From positions 111,280 to 175,279 of the forward strand of contig JAAEYW010000009.1 of NCBI GenBank assembly GCA_018223185.1: a stretch of DNA of 64,000 bases. Direction: 5' to 3'. The notes below the pieces were generated by a model. The model searched no databases and was not told the origin of the DNA. It was given only the letters and a program-made list of their open reading frames with translations. Shown here piece by piece: positions 52,128-62,634 of the stretch. Within the stretch, counting starts at the first letter, position 1. Each line of letters starts with the position of its first letter. This DNA is from Oceanospirillales bacterium. GTDB lineage: Bacteria > Pseudomonadota > Gammaproteobacteria > Pseudomonadales > Balneatricaceae. A program made the position numbers and the translations under genes.

Positions 52128-53294
52128 ATGACACAAGCATATAACTGGCAACGACTCGAAGCTGCTGCTGCTCAGCCCATCTGGATTACTGATGATGAAA
52201 CGCTTGCCCGTTACTGCGAGCAGTGGCAGAAGCTGCCTCTGATTGCGCTGGATACTGAATTTATCCGGGTGGATACCTTTTATCCGGTGCCGGGTTTGAT
52301 ACAGATTGCTGATGATGCCGGTTGTTATCTGATTGACCCCCTTACAATTGAAAACTATGCCCCGATGGTGCAATTGTTTCGCAACCCATCTGTGCTTAAA
52401 GTATTGCATGCAGGTAATGAGGATCTGGAACTTTTCCTCTATATGTTCGGAGAGTTGCCTGCACCGATTTTTGATACCCAGATTGCGGCCGGCTTTCTTG
52501 GCTGGGGTTTCTCCATGGGCTATCAGCGTCTGGTAGAGTACGCGCTGGATGTAAAGCTGGAGAAAGGTGAAACCACCTCAGACTGGTTGCAGCGGCCACT
52601 GACTGCAGCGCAGGAGCATTATGCTGCTCTGGATGTCGCTTATCTGCCGGTGCTGTGTCAGCAACAGATGTCTGAACTCAACACGCGGGGTATGACTGAA
52701 TGGGTTCAGGAAGAGACTGCATTGTTATTACAGCAGACCCCCGACAGTGATCCGAGTGGTACCGCTTATTACCAGCGTTTCAGTCAGGCCTGGAAACTGC
52801 CGCCGGAAAAAATAGCCGCCCTGCGTGATCTGACCGCCTGGCGTGAGCGGATCTGCAGGCAGCGGGACGTTCCCCGCAACCGGGTGCTGAGAAATAATGC
52901 CTTGCTGGATATTGTGAATAAATGGCCAACAGATTTGCGTGCCCTGTCCCGTGTGGAAGATATCCGCATGCAACAGGTCAAACAGGATGGCGAGGTGATA
53001 CTGGGTTATCTTAAAACGGCTGCCCAGTCGGCTGTCGCAAAGCCGCCGGAATCTATTGACCGGCCGCTGAGCTATCAATGGAATAAACCACTTAAAGTAT
53101 TGAAAGCGATGGCGCGCAGTAAAGCTGAAGAGTTGAATATAGCGCCGGAGATATTGTTGCGTAAGAAAGATCTTGATGCTCTGATCAGAACGGAAAATCA
53201 GGGTGAGTTCAGCTTGCCGCCCAGTCTGTCTGGCTGGCGAAAAGCGGTGATTGGTGATGCGCTGTTGGAAAAATTGCAAAGCCTGAAAGTATAA
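52128..53294 (+). CDS. rnd: Ribonuclease D
   Basis: 388 residues. A 3'-to-5' exoribonuclease that trims tRNA 3' ends. DEDD catalytic residues: ALDTEFIRVDTFYP (Exo I, about 38-50), VLHAGNEDLELF (Exo II) and YAALDVAYLPVL (Exo III). HRDC-type helical domains follow (about 205-380). Three adjacent possible starts exist (GTG 52122, ATG 52125, ATG 52128); 52128 is best spaced from the TGAGG overlapping the recR stop. Its place in the dnaX operon ties it to housekeeping expression. Confidence 0.93.
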   Translation: MTQAYNWQRLEAAAAQPIWITDDETLARYCEQWQKLPLIALDTEFIRVDTFYPVPGLIQIADDAGCYLIDPLTIENYAPMVQLFRNPSVLKVLHAGNEDLELFLYMFGELPAPIFDTQIAAGFLGWGFSMGYQRLVEYALDVKLEKGETTSDWLQRPLTAAQEHYAALDVAYLPVLCQQQMSELNTRGMTEWVQEETALLLQQTPDSDPSGTAYYQRFSQAWKLPPEKIAALRDLTAWRERICRQRDVPRNRVLRNNALLDIVNKWPTDLRALSRVEDIRMQQVKQDGEVILGYLKTAAQSAVAKPPESIDRPLSYQWNKPLKVLKAMARSKAEELNIAPEILLRKKDLDALIRTENQGEFSLPPSLSGWRKAVIGDALLEKLQSLKV

Positions 53295-53305
53295 ACAGAG
53301 TGTCT

Positions 53306-53596
53306 ATGAAAAAGATTTGTAGTGTGTTTCGCAGTTCCAAAAAAGATGAGATGTATCTTTACGTCGATAAAATGGAAAAAATGACACGGGTGCCTGACCC
53401 TCTGAAAGAGATGTTTGGAGCCCCCATCCATGTATTTGATATGTTACTGACACCGGAAAAAGAGCTGTCACGGGTTGATGCGGCGAAGGTGCTGGAAGAT
53501 ATCCGGGAAAAAGGTTATTTCCTGCAGATGCCGCCACCGAAAGATGATTATTTGCTCGATCTGTTCAAGGACCGGCCAGAAACCGGTGTGCGCTAG
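53306..53596 (+). CDS. ycgL: YcgL-family protein
   Basis: 96 residues. The family signature is clear: [18 protein letters not shown] near the start and [19 protein letters not shown] near the end. YcgL is a conserved gammaproteobacterial protein of unknown role, often beside ycgN and rnd, as here. ATG 53306 fits the E. coli N-terminus; the GTG six bp earlier would add two residues. It overlaps ycgN by one base (TAGTG). Confidence 0.9.
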   Translation: MKKICSVFRSSKKDEMYLYVDKMEKMTRVPDPLKEMFGAPIHVFDMLLTPEKELSRVDAAKVLEDIREKGYFLQMPPPKDDYLLDLFKDRPETGVR

Positions 53597-54036
53597 TGGC
53601 CCATCAGGTATTCTGGCGGACTAAATCACTTCAGGAGATGTCGCCATCGGAGTGGGAGTCTCTTTGTGATGGATGTTCTCTCTGTTGTCTGCATAAGCTG
53701 GAAGATGAAGATACCGGCGAGGTGCATTACACCAGCGTGGTTTGTCATCTGCTGGATATGGACACTCTGTACTGTACTCAGTATGAAAAGCGTTGTTCGC
53801 TGGTGCCTGAGTGCGTCAAACTGCGACCCGAGGATGTCAAAGAGTTTCACTGGCTGCCGCCCAGCTGCGCATATCGTCTGGTGCATGAGGGAAAGGAGTT
53901 GCCCGAGTGGCATCCATTAGTCAGCGGTCGTCGGGAGTCGGTTAAGGAAGCGGGTGCGTCGGTGCTGGACTGGTATGAGATTACCGATGATAAAATTGAA
54001 AAAGATGATGATTATTTCGATTATCTGATCGACTGA
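53596..54036 (+). CDS. ycgN: YcgN-family cysteine-rich protein
   Basis: 146 residues with the Cys pattern of the UPF0260 family: [14 protein letters not shown] (about 25-38), [25 protein letters not shown] and PSCAYRL, suggesting a bound metal or iron-sulfur centre. Function is unknown. GTG 53596 starts inside the ycgL stop (TAGTG), so translation is coupled. The ycgL-ycgN pair closes the operon, followed by a terminator. Confidence 0.9.
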   Translation: MAHQVFWRTKSLQEMSPSEWESLCDGCSLCCLHKLEDEDTGEVHYTSVVCHLLDMDTLYCTQYEKRCSLVPECVKLRPEDVKEFHWLPPSCAYRLVHEGKELPEWHPLVSGRRESVKEAGASVLDWYEITDDKIEKDDDYFDYLID

Positions 54037-54090
54037 TGTCGTTAGCTGCACTATAAACAGTTCCAACGGAATGTGGCTGAATGAATCTTA

Positions 54091-54119
54091 AAAAAAGGAG
54101 CGCAATGCGCTCCTTTTTA
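54091..54119 (+). terminator. Intrinsic terminator of the dnaX-ycgN operon
   Basis: GGAGCGC-AAT-GCGCTCC with A7 before and T5 after; a strong hairpin. Confidence 0.92.
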
Positions 54120-54286
54120 GTTGTGCCTTTCAGTTCAGAGATGTTACTTCTTCGCTTGCTTTTAGTGTGGGGGGTATCTTCCATGCGATCAATACTGATA
54201 TCAGAGACTTTCAGGTAATCTTCAACCACCTTCAACGGTGGGGGACTGGCAAAAAGAGCAGCGGGCATCAGGGCAGAATCAGACAT
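54120..54286 (-). pseudogene. Possible small or decayed gene, excisionase-like N-terminus
   Basis: A minus-strand open frame starts at 54286 (MSDSALMPAALFASPPPLKV). It reads protein-like for about 50 codons, then runs through the operon terminator into ycgN. The pattern (a PPPLKVVEDYLKVSDIS helix pair followed by a basic KSKRRSNIS segment) is reminiscent of small AlpA/excisionase-like DNA-binding proteins. No ribosome site or sensible stop is present, so it is at best a remnant. Confidence 0.25.
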
Positions 54287-54386
54287 TGCTCAGGAACTTC
54301 CCTTTTGATTAAAGGGCGGCAACTTTTTGCAACCGATTTTGTAACTACAACAGGGGAGAGCAGAGAGGGTGAATCGGTGGTTCAGT

Positions 54387-55157
54387 TCAACTGCTAAGGG
54401 TACTCATACGCTCGGCAAACAGTTGCTGGCAGGGCTCAAGAATCGCTTTAAGGTCGCTCTTCAGACGACTTCCCATCCGCTCGGTTTTCTCGGTTTTGAA
54501 ATACTCAAGAACCAGTAATTCTTCAGCGCGGTTGTTGGCGGCGATGTCTATTCCATCGCCGATACAGTAGGCAAAAACAGGCAGGTGATAGTCAACCACC
54601 TTATCGATCTGATCCTGATCGAGTAATAGCTTATGCATCGTCAGGTAGCGGCGGTATTCCTGCGCTGATGCAGCAGCCATGCCGTTTAGTTGCGTGCTGC
54701 TGAACCGTTTTGACTCTTCCTGTCCCGCCAGCAGTTGTTTCATACGGGTATGAACTTTAGACACTTCTTCATTGAAGGTGTGCGGGGCATAGCGTTCATT
54801 GGTGAGTTTATAATGTTCCAACTCGGAAACTTTCCCCTGAAGAGTTGTAATCTGTTCCCGCATCACTTCCGCTTCATTCAGCAGCTTCAGTCGCTCCTCT
54901 TTCAGGGTCGCAATCACCTTTTCAACCGGCGATATATCACTATTAGCGATTGAGGGGGCCAGGCTGGGGTCATTAATCGCTTCAGACCTTTTAGAGTCCT
55001 GTGGAATCACCATCTCACCAAAGCCTTCAACTTTTTTACGGTTTTCTGCCTGCTGCTCACTGATCATGTCATAGGCGAAATAGCCTCCTACACCGATGAC
55101 CATCAGCAACAGCGGAGTGCCAATCAAAAGTGCAAGTTTTCGCCTGGTTAGCTGCAT
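54387..55157 (-). CDS. Coiled-coil inner-membrane protein, unknown function
   Basis: 256 residues. A short basic N-terminus and one TM helix (about 9-29, LALLIGTPLLLMVIGVGGYFA) anchor a periplasmic helical domain. Residues about 78-115 form a coiled coil (KVIATLKEERLKLLNEAEVM, then heptads). A pair of Cys (AYCIGDGIDI and LEPCQQLF) could form a disulfide. No family recognised. The gene lies 25 bp downstream of prc in the same direction, so co-expression with the periplasmic protease, perhaps as adaptor or substrate, is plausible. Confidence 0.8.
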   Translation of the reverse strand: MQLTRRKLALLIGTPLLLMVIGVGGYFAYDMISEQQAENRKKVEGFGEMVIPQDSKRSEAINDPSLAPSIANSDISPVEKVIATLKEERLKLLNEAEVMREQITTLQGKVSELEHYKLTNERYAPHTFNEEVSKVHTRMKQLLAGQEESKRFSSTQLNGMAAASAQEYRRYLTMHKLLLDQDQIDKVVDYHLPVFAYCIGDGIDIAANNRAEELLVLEYFKTEKTERMGSRLKSDLKAILEPCQQLFAERMSTLSS

Positions 55158-55182
55158 TGAATCTGTTCCTGTTCCTGTTGAA

Positions 55183-57267
55183 TCAGTTCTTGAGAGCCAT
55201 ATAGTTATGGGTCAGTTCAATCATATCAAGCAGCACATTGCCTGTTTCAGTGAGAATCGCTTCCTGCTCGGGACTTATCGTCCGTCCCTGGGCATCTTTT
55301 TCAAGCAGCTCATCCAGCTCAGAGAGTGCTTTGATGGCGGGCAACTTTTTGGCCGCGCGGCGCAGGTTTTCCTGATCCAGCAGCCACTGCTCGGATTTGT
55401 CACGTTCTGCCTTCAGTGTTGCCTCATTCAGGGACAGCTCTTTATCCTGTTTATTCTCATGCATGCGCTGAATCTGGGCGTTCATATAGAGGAAGTCAGG
55501 ATTAAACCTGGTTCGTTCAGCGTGTCGCTTGTTCAGCTCTGGCAAGATAGCCCGGAAGTCCATATAGCGCTGATGGGGAACCTCATGGACCATATCCCAG
55601 GGCAGGGCGCCATCCAGTGAACTCTCGCCAATCTCATCGGTGTCATAGAGTGTAGGCAAGGCCACATCGGGGATAACCCCTTTATGCTGGGTACTCTCAC
55701 CGGAGATACGATAAAACTTAGCGTGGGTCAGCTTGATCTGGCCGTGATGCAGTGGCGAGAGGGTTTGCACCGTGCCTTTGCCAAATGTCTGACTGCCGAC
55801 AATCAGACCGCGCTGATAATCCTGAATAGCACCGGCAAAGATCTCAGATGCCGAAGCGCTGAGGCGGTTAACCAGAACTGCCATTGGACCGTCGTAGGCT
55901 ATTCTGGGGTCGGGATCACCCTGAATATTAACCCGCCCCTGAGGGTCTCTGATCTGCACAGTGGGGCCGCGGCTGATAAACAAACCGACCAGCTCATTGG
56001 CTTCGCGCAGAGAACCTCCGCCATTGTTACGCAGGTCTATGATCAGCCCGTCGATACCTTCAGTTTTAAGCTCTTCGATCAGTCGTGCTGTATCCCGGGT
56101 TGTGCTCTTATAGTCGTTTTCTCCCCGCTGCAATGCGGCAAAGTCGATATAGAAGGCGGGAATACTGATGACCCCGAGCTTGTAAGGCTTGCCCTGGTGT
56201 TCGATCCGGATCACCTTGCTCTGGGCTGCCTGCTCATCAAGTTTGACCTTATTGCGGGTGATCTTAATAATCTTGTGCTGACTGTCGTCTCCATCGGCGG
56301 GAATCACATCCAGACGCACCACGGAGTCTTTCGGGCCGCGAATCAGAGCAACGACCTCATCAAGGCGCCAGCCGACTACATCTTCAATATCGCCATCTTC
56401 GCCCTGACCCACACCGACAATCAGGTCTGCAGGTTTTAACTGACCTGCTTTATCGGCGGGTCCTGCAGGCACCAGGCGCACCACTTTGGTATTGTCATTT
56501 TCACTTTGCAGAACGGCGCCTATACCTTCCAGAGACAGGCTCATATTGATATTAAAGTTTTCAGACAGGCGGGGTGAAAAATACTGGGTATGCGGATCAA
56601 ACTGCATTGTCAGCGCGTTGGCAAAACTCTGGAAAACATCTTCGTTATTCGTTTGCAGGGCTCTGTTTAACTGGCTCTTATAACGTTTGAGCAGCAATTT
56701 TTTTGCTTCATTGACCGGCTTGTCAGCCAGTTTCAGGCCCAGCAACGCACTTTTCAGACGTTTGCGCCAGAACTCATCCATATCCGCTTCGCTGGCTGGC
56801 CACTGGCTCGCCTCGCGGTCAGTCAGGATGGTTTCATCGCGATTAAAGTCGACATTATAGTCGGGGTTTTCCAGGGTTGTGATCAGTCTGTTTAAACGTT
56901 CCTGAGTGCGCTGCTGATAGCGATTAAAGATAGCATAGGCGGCAGTCAGGTCTCCGCTATTGATCTCATCATCGATCAGTACCCGGTATTGCTGGAACTC
57001 ATCGATATCGGACTGATAAAAAAATGCTTTTGACGGGTCGAGGCTATCCAGATACTGATCAAGCACTTTACCGGACAGCTCGTCATTCAGTACGATACTG
57101 TTATAGTGATCCTGATTAAGGGATGTGACAATATCGGTAATGGTCTGGCTGTGGATTGTATCCGGTTGCAAAACAGAGCTGCTCAGTGCGCTAGCCGGCA
57201 GCGCTGTCATCAGCCCTAGTACGAGTGAAGACGCGGTGAGTAATCGGCGTAAGTTGCGTGTGTACAT
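55183..57267 (-). CDS. prc: Tail-specific protease Prc (CtpA/S41)
   Basis: About 694 residues. A signal peptide (RNLRRLLTASSLVLGLMT...ALPASA) exports it to the periplasm. A helical N-terminal region precedes a PDZ domain (about 220-320, LSLEGIGAVLQSENDNTKVV) and the S41 protease domain: the serine in VNRLSASASEIFAGA and lysine in QTFGKGTVQTL form the Ser-Lys dyad. A DUF3340-type C-terminal helical region follows. Prc cuts proteins with nonpolar C-termini, including peptidoglycan hydrolases. ATG 57267 gives the cleanest signal peptide; the in-frame TTG at 57318 adds 17 residues before it. Confidence 0.94.
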   Translation of the reverse strand: MYTRNLRRLLTASSLVLGLMTALPASALSSSVLQPDTIHSQTITDIVTSLNQDHYNSIVLNDELSGKVLDQYLDSLDPSKAFFYQSDIDEFQQYRVLIDDEINSGDLTAAYAIFNRYQQRTQERLNRLITTLENPDYNVDFNRDETILTDREASQWPASEADMDEFWRKRLKSALLGLKLADKPVNEAKKLLLKRYKSQLNRALQTNNEDVFQSFANALTMQFDPHTQYFSPRLSENFNINMSLSLEGIGAVLQSENDNTKVVRLVPAGPADKAGQLKPADLIVGVGQGEDGDIEDVVGWRLDEVVALIRGPKDSVVRLDVIPADGDDSQHKIIKITRNKVKLDEQAAQSKVIRIEHQGKPYKLGVISIPAFYIDFAALQRGENDYKSTTRDTARLIEELKTEGIDGLIIDLRNNGGGSLREANELVGLFISRGPTVQIRDPQGRVNIQGDPDPRIAYDGPMAVLVNRLSASASEIFAGAIQDYQRGLIVGSQTFGKGTVQTLSPLHHGQIKLTHAKFYRISGESTQHKGVIPDVALPTLYDTDEIGESSLDGALPWDMVHEVPHQRYMDFRAILPELNKRHAERTRFNPDFLYMNAQIQRMHENKQDKELSLNEATLKAERDKSEQWLLDQENLRRAAKKLPAIKALSELDELLEKDAQGRTISPEQEAILTETGNVLLDMIELTHNYMALKN

Positions 57268-57428
57268 CAAGCTGTATGTTCCTGTTTTGCTACTACGTAT
57301 AGGTTCTGAGACAGACAAATAACCAGCTTGGTTCCGTAACTCAGAAAATCTGAGTGTAGTCTTGTCACGTGCTGATGTAAAATCAACAGCTTATCTCCGG
57401 TTTATTAATTGAAACAGGTACAGCTATT

Positions 57429-57959
57429 GTGGTTATGCGAGTTCTGGGTATTGTTGTTTTGTCGCTGTTAGTCACCATAATCAGCGGTTGTGGCAAAAGT
57501 GATGAGGAAAAGAAGTTTCATCAGCAGTTGCTGGATAAGGCGCTGAATGATGACACTAAGAAAGAGGGAGTGCTTTTTCTGCAAGAAAATGCCCGCAAGG
57601 ATGGGGTTGTGGTTACTGACTCTGGTTTACAGTATAAGATTTTGCAGGCGGCGGAAGGTCCCAAGCCGAATATGCTCAACCGGGTCCGGGTCAGTTATAC
57701 CGGTTGGACGGTTAACGGAGAACAGTTTGAAAGCTCTGTTGATAAAGCGGAGAATCCTGTTTTTACCGTGAGAGATGTGATTAAAGGGTGGCGTGAGGCG
57801 CTGCTAAAAATGTCTCCGGGGGCTCGCTGGATGATTTATATGCCATCAGAATTAGGCTATGGTGCGAGAAGCCCCGGGGGGATGGTCCCGGCAAATTCCG
57901 CACTTATTTTTGAAATTGAGTTGTTAGAAATCCTGCCTCAGGAAAAGGCTGACCAATAA
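57429..57959 (+). CDS. FKBP-type peptidyl-prolyl isomerase lipoprotein
   Basis: 176 residues. The lipobox IISGC (Cys near residue 21) marks an acylated envelope protein. A short helical dimerisation segment (about 25-65) precedes an FKBP domain (about 75-170): [38 protein letters not shown] and [20 protein letters not shown], with the residues that line the proline pocket. It is similar in layout to FkpA/FklB, periplasmic folding factors. The start may be GTG 57429 or ATG 57435. Its stop overlaps the next gene (TAATG). Confidence 0.9.
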   Translation: MVMRVLGIVVLSLLVTIISGCGKSDEEKKFHQQLLDKALNDDTKKEGVLFLQENARKDGVVVTDSGLQYKILQAAEGPKPNMLNRVRVSYTGWTVNGEQFESSVDKAENPVFTVRDVIKGWREALLKMSPGARWMIYMPSELGYGARSPGGMVPANSALIFEIELLEILPQEKADQ

Positions 57960-59254
57960 TGCATAAACAAGAGTTTAATGAACAACTGTTTGATTTTCTG
58001 GCGGCATCGCCAACCCCCTTCCATGCCGTATATGAGATGCGTGCCCGGCTACAGGAAGCGGGTTTTATCGAACTGGAAGAGCAGAATAGCTGGAATGTAT
58101 GGCCGGGTGGACGTTACTTCATTGTGCGTAATGAATCGTCGATTATTGCCTGGAATATGGCGGCCGGTTCAGACCTATCCTCAGCGGGTATTCGAATGGT
58201 CGGCGCCCATACGGACAGTCCCTGCCTGAAAGTTAAGCCCAATCCGGAAACGGTCAGTCAGGGCTGCTTACGACTTGGCGTAGAAGTGTATGGCGGAGCG
58301 CTGTTAAATCCCTGGTTTGACCGTGACCTGTCGCTTGCCGGCCGGGTTGACTATGTCAGTACCCAGGGGGGTATGCGCAGCGAGTTGATTAATTTTGAAC
58401 GTCCTGTGGCGGTGATCCCGAGTCTGGCAATCCATCTGGACCGTGAAGTGAATCAGGGACGCAATGTTAATCCGCAAACAGAGATGCCGCCGGTCATGGC
58501 GCAACTGCAGGGTGATGCTACAGTTGAACTGCGTGAGTTACTGAAGCAGGAACTGCAGGCTAAACATGTTGATGATATTGCAGAGGTTCTCGATTATGAG
58601 CTGTATTTCTATGATGTGCAGAAACCCTCGTATATTGGCCTGAATAATGAGTTTTTTGCCTCTGCGCGACTCGACAATCTGCTGAGCTGCTTTATCGGTA
58701 TGCAGGCTCTGATAGCGTCTGATTCCCAACAGAACACTCTGCTGGTGTGCAATGACCATGAAGAGGTGGGTAGTATGAGTGCTGCCGGTGCGCAGGGCCC
58801 GATGCTGAAACAGTTGCTGGAACGATTGTTACCCGATCCTGAGGCCCGTAACCGGATGATCGCCAACTCCATGATGGTGTCGGTGGATAATGCCCATGCA
58901 GTCCATCCAAACTTTGCTGATAAGCATGACAGTAATCATGGGCCGCGCATGAATGGCGGTGCGGTGATTAAGGTTAATGCCAACCAGCGTTACGCTTCAA
59001 ACAGCGAAACCTCTGCACTGTTCCGTCATATTGCACAGCAGGAGGAGGTTGCACTACAGTCCTTTGTCGTGCGTAGTGATATGGCTTGCGGTAGTACGAT
59101 AGGGCCTATTACCGCGGCCGAGATCGGGGTTAAAACTATCGATATCGGTGTGCCTCAACTGGCAATGCATTCGATTCGGGAACTGGCAGGCAGTGATGAT
59201 CCGGTTAACCTGGCCCGTGTGCTCAGCCGTTTTTATTGTCAGGAACGGGTATAG
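57959..59254 (+). CDS. M18-family aminopeptidase
   Basis: 431 residues, the normal length for bacterial M18 aspartyl-type aminopeptidases (ApeB). Metal-binding and catalytic motifs: [30 protein letters not shown] (Glu pair) and [12 protein letters not shown]. The enzyme is cytoplasmic and forms tetrahedral dodecamers that release N-terminal residues from peptides. It is translationally coupled to the FKBP gene by a one-base overlap. Between its stop and the next gene are about 117 bp without obvious features. Confidence 0.93.
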   Translation: MHKQEFNEQLFDFLAASPTPFHAVYEMRARLQEAGFIELEEQNSWNVWPGGRYFIVRNESSIIAWNMAAGSDLSSAGIRMVGAHTDSPCLKVKPNPETVSQGCLRLGVEVYGGALLNPWFDRDLSLAGRVDYVSTQGGMRSELINFERPVAVIPSLAIHLDREVNQGRNVNPQTEMPPVMAQLQGDATVELRELLKQELQAKHVDDIAEVLDYELYFYDVQKPSYIGLNNEFFASARLDNLLSCFIGMQALIASDSQQNTLLVCNDHEEVGSMSAAGAQGPMLKQLLERLLPDPEARNRMIANSMMVSVDNAHAVHPNFADKHDSNHGPRMNGGAVIKVNANQRYASNSETSALFRHIAQQEEVALQSFVVRSDMACGSTIGPITAAEIGVKTIDIGVPQLAMHSIRELAGSDDPVNLARVLSRFYCQERV

Positions 59255-59371
59255 CCTGATTATATCAGTCAGGTTTATCTCAGCCCTGAGACTGAGTAGA
59301 TATGATTGTTGTGGGGGCGATATGAGATGTCATATCGCCGCCACTCATTCGGGCTTCCAGAACAGTCAGTT

Positions 59372-60934
59372 TTAGCTTTCCGGCTGATAAATGCCACAAG
59401 CGATATAACAATCGTCACCGAATCGCCGGACAAAAGTGTGCTTAGGTTCATCTTTGCCGGTATGGGGATTCAGGTAGGCGTAGCTATACCAGCCCTGGCC
59501 CTGATCGCGCGCAATCGACACCAGTGGTGGGCACAGCGGTTTACCGCTGGCATCTCTGGCCTCGGCTAAATTTTTGCCGATCAGTGCGGGATTACCGCCA
59601 TGGGCCAGCATGGTGCCGCTGAAATCCTGCACCAGCACGTAAAGCTCGCCCTGCACAAAATCATCTTCGAGATCATTGAATGCTGCTATCGCCTTGTCTC
59701 GTCCATGTTTCTGGGCGTAATCGTAGGCACGCTGCACCAGCGCCTCCGCGTCCGCCTTGCTAACCAATCGAAACTGACCGATCAGGTGTTTCATCTCTTT
59801 GGCAGATCCTGACAGCCTGGACACGATCTGGCCGTTATGGTTGACGTTGCTGGAGGTTTCATCCATCAGCTTTGCCACCTGATGCAGGCTGCTGGAGAGC
59901 TCCTCCGTTGTAACGGTGGTTTGCCTTGACGCTTCGGTGATCTGTTCGACTTTACTGACGAGAGCAGCAATATGACTGAGAATATCACTCAGCGCAGTTT
60001 CGGACTGTTGTGCAGACTCTGTACCGCTCTGTGTGATAAGCACCCCCTGATCCATCATTGAAACGGCGTCTTCAAGTTCCTTCTGCATGGTTTCAACCGT
60101 CAGACGGATCTTGTTTGTCGCTTCAGACGTCTTCTCTGCTAAATCCCTGACTTCACTGGATACCACTGCGAAACCCCGACCCTGTTCACCGGCTCTCGCC
60201 GCTTCTATCGCTGCGTTCAGGGCTAGAAGGTTAGTCTGGGAGGCGATGCTGCTGATGAGATCGACGATCTGTCCTATCTCGCCGGAACGTTCGCCAAGCT
60301 TACGAATAACTCCCGCCGAGTCCACAACGATCTCGGTGGTTCTGTGCATAGTGTCGATCGTATGGTTAATGATTGTCTGTCCCTGCAGTGCCACTTCATT
60401 GGCCTCATAGGAGTTTTCTGCTGCGATTTTGCAGTTCATCGAAACTTCGGCAGCCGCGGCCGAGAGTTCCTCGCTCGCCGATGCTGAGGTGTTTAACTGA
60501 TTGACTATCTCATCTGTGGCCCGGTCAATATTGTTCAGGTTGGCGTCAAGTCCCTGGGCAGAGTGGGCCAGCAGAACACTGTTATGGGAAAACTGAGTCA
60601 GGGTATGTTTCAGTGTGTCGATAGCCCGGCTCAGATCGGCCGCAGTTTTGTCATCGGCTGGATCGTGACGACCGGCATCCCGTGTCAGATCACTTCTGAC
60701 CAACTGTTCGACCATCGCCGTCACCTTGGGCTGGATCCGAAGGCCCTGCCGTTCTCTGAAACACACTGCTGCGCAGAGCAGGAGTGATACTCCCCACACC
60801 CCTGAGCTGATCAGGAACCCGCTTTCTATGCCATTGTTGTCCGACGTGACAGTGTTAATCCGATAAGCCAGAAAACACCATGCACCGATGAACAGCACCG
60901 CTGCCGCAGCAGTCAGAATCCTCTTCAACATCAT
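59372..60934 (-). CDS. Methyl-accepting chemotaxis protein with C-terminal Cache-like domain
   Basis: 520 residues. Two TM helices lie close together at the N-terminus (about 5-25 and 42-60), leaving almost no periplasmic domain. The MCP signalling domain fills about 110-375, with the conserved hairpin [21 protein letters not shown]. The C-terminal 130 residues (about 390-520: [52 protein letters not shown]) resemble a single Cache_2 domain and would be cytoplasmic. It could sense an internal ligand and signal to CheA. No che genes are nearby. Two adjacent ATGs (60934, 60931) follow GGGGAATAG. Confidence 0.87.
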   Translation of the reverse strand: MMLKRILTAAAAVLFIGAWCFLAYRINTVTSDNNGIESGFLISSGVWGVSLLLCAAVCFRERQGLRIQPKVTAMVEQLVRSDLTRDAGRHDPADDKTAADLSRAIDTLKHTLTQFSHNSVLLAHSAQGLDANLNNIDRATDEIVNQLNTSASASEELSAAAAEVSMNCKIAAENSYEANEVALQGQTIINHTIDTMHRTTEIVVDSAGVIRKLGERSGEIGQIVDLISSIASQTNLLALNAAIEAARAGEQGRGFAVVSSEVRDLAEKTSEATNKIRLTVETMQKELEDAVSMMDQGVLITQSGTESAQQSETALSDILSHIAALVSKVEQITEASRQTTVTTEELSSSLHQVAKLMDETSSNVNHNGQIVSRLSGSAKEMKHLIGQFRLVSKADAEALVQRAYDYAQKHGRDKAIAAFNDLEDDFVQGELYVLVQDFSGTMLAHGGNPALIGKNLAEARDASGKPLCPPLVSIARDQGQGWYSYAYLNPHTGKDEPKHTFVRRFGDDCYIACGIYQPES

Positions 60935-61767
60935 CTATTCCCCGAGGGTAGCCTCTAATATTGTTGTAATTATTAAATGTATATAATCATAACTGTTTAA
61001 TTAGGTAAACGTTTAGTATGTAAACTAGTTGTTGGTGTGGGTATAAAACTGAAGTGGATAACCGTCGCGAAACGGCTGAAGCCGTTAAGCTACTTTTTGA
61101 TATGAGAATAGCTTTGGTTACTGGGCCGTTTTGTGCGGATGCGGACGCGGATACCAATCTCTCCGCTTCAGGGGGCCACTTTCATGTGAGCAGGGGAGGG
61201 GGTGATATAATCTTTTGATTTAATGAAAAGCGGATATTTTGATTCAGACATGTTGTTGGCAGGGACACCGCCTCTAGAGGCATTCTAAGGACGTTGCGAA
61301 TAACTCCTTCCTCTTGAAATAATCTGCGATGTAACCTTCTCAGAGATAAGTCATGGGTTATCAGCAGCAGAGCAAAACGGTCAGGCTGCTGGTAACCGGG
61401 ATATTTCTGCAAAAGTCTATTGCAGGGATCAGAGGCAGTGGCTATGTGATTGATTGTCTTGAGCCGGCCCTATAGTGTTTTTCCACAGGGATTGTTTTGC
61501 CGAACTGTTATGCGTCTGAGGCAGCGGTGCCCGTGGATTGCGCTCGATTACGAAGTCGGTGCTGCGCAAGAGCATGTACAGCTGAAGAAGGTTGTTTTTA
61601 ATCGTGAAGGGGGCGTTAACGCTTCAGAGCTGATTGTTCTGAAAGTGTTACCGGACCCTTCTGAAGAGACATTTTCTTCTGCTGAAGTTGTGGAGAGTTA
61701 AAGGAAAAACCGTTGCCCGTTGTTCGTGGCTTTAAAAAGCAGGGCGGTCTGGGGGCGCTTCCGGACC
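60935..61767. other. Gene-poor stretch with possible decayed fragments
   Basis: 833 bp without a convincing gene. On the minus strand near 61230-61355 a frame reads DLSLRRLHRRLFQEEG, close to the AraC-family recognition-helix pattern, with no intact gene around it. On the plus strand, 61450-61701 is an 83-codon frame without ribosome site or known family. A palindrome (AACGGCTGAAGCCGTT) lies around 61071-61086. It looks like a degraded region or an insertion scar. Confidence 0.4.
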
Positions 61768-62634
61768 TCAATTTTCCGCGACTGGAAAATAGGGGATTAT
61801 CTCCTCCTTGAAGATCAGCGATTTGTTTTTAACCGTGCCTCTGACGACATGGATAACCATGGCATCGGTGCCAAAATTTTCGTAATAGAGAAACATATTG
61901 GTGTCGTTGGGTGTATTGCTGCTGGAGAGTGAGCCATTCTTATACTGCGTGAAAGTATGTCCGTGATACAGATCTGTTGATCGCATAATCGACAGTTGAT
62001 GGGTATGACCACAGAAAACATGCTCGATTTTATGCTCTCGTATAAATTCGACAACGATTCTTGAGTTGAACAGTGGGTCTGAATCAGTATCGAGGATTGA
62101 GTAGTGATTCAACAGTAATATACGATCATAACGGGCTTTGCTAATGGCATCAGACAGTGTTCTCAGCATCTCCCTATCGACAAAGCCGTTGTCGTCATAG
62201 AGCGAGTTGGCATCGAGGCAGACCATCAGAAAGGATTCACCATTGATGGTGATATTTTTCAGGAAATTGATATCGGTGAAATGGTCTTTGATGCCATTGG
62301 TACTGCCAAGCAGAAAAATATTATTCTTCTTACAGTTCTTCCGATTCAGGGGGCGAAGGACCTCTGTGTCGTCGATATACTGACGAAAATAATCAGCACT
62401 GCGCATATTGCGTTTGTCGTGATTTCCCGGAATCGACACGATGTGCGGGCAGTTAATCGACTTTAAAAAATTCCCTGCGGCTGCAAATTCGCTTTCAAGA
62501 GCGTCGGTCGTATTATCGCCGGTGTTGATCACAATATCCGCAGCATAGCTGTTCAGTTTTTCCAGCAATAGCTCACTTTTTCCCAGCCAGTGACGGGGGC
62601 CAAAATGCATATCTGAGATGTGTAGTAGATTCAT
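61768..62634 (-). CDS. Calcineurin-like metallophosphoesterase
   Basis: 288 residues with all five metal-binding blocks: ISDMHFGP (about 6-13), NTGDNT, SIPGNHDKRN, LLLNHYS and FCGHTHQL. Members hydrolyse phosphodiesters or phosphomonoesters; this compact, single-domain, cytoplasmic form is closest to class III cAMP phosphodiesterases (CpdA-like), but the substrate cannot be fixed. No ribosome site is obvious before the ATG. Base and codon use (many ATA, AAA, AAT) differ from the neighbours, and the gene is flanked by gene-poor DNA, which suggests recent acquisition. Confidence 0.87.
   Translation of the reverse strand: MNLLHISDMHFGPRHWLGKSELLLEKLNSYAADIVINTGDNTTDALESEFAAAGNFLKSINCPHIVSIPGNHDKRNMRSADYFRQYIDDTEVLRPLNRKNCKKNNIFLLGSTNGIKDHFTDINFLKNITINGESFLMVCLDANSLYDDNGFVDREMLRTLSDAISKARYDRILLLNHYSILDTDSDPLFNSRIVVEFIREHKIEHVFCGHTHQLSIMRSTDLYHGHTFTQYKNGSLSSSNTPNDTNMFLYYENFGTDAMVIHVVRGTVKNKSLIFKEEIIPYFPVAEN

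Noticed and set aside
55684..56439. 251-codon plus-strand frame inside prc
   Set aside because: It overlaps the PDZ/S41 coding region on the other strand and has no recognisable domain.
61450..61701. 83-codon plus-strand frame
   Set aside because: No ribosome site, family or neighbour link was found; kept only as part of the gene-poor stretch.
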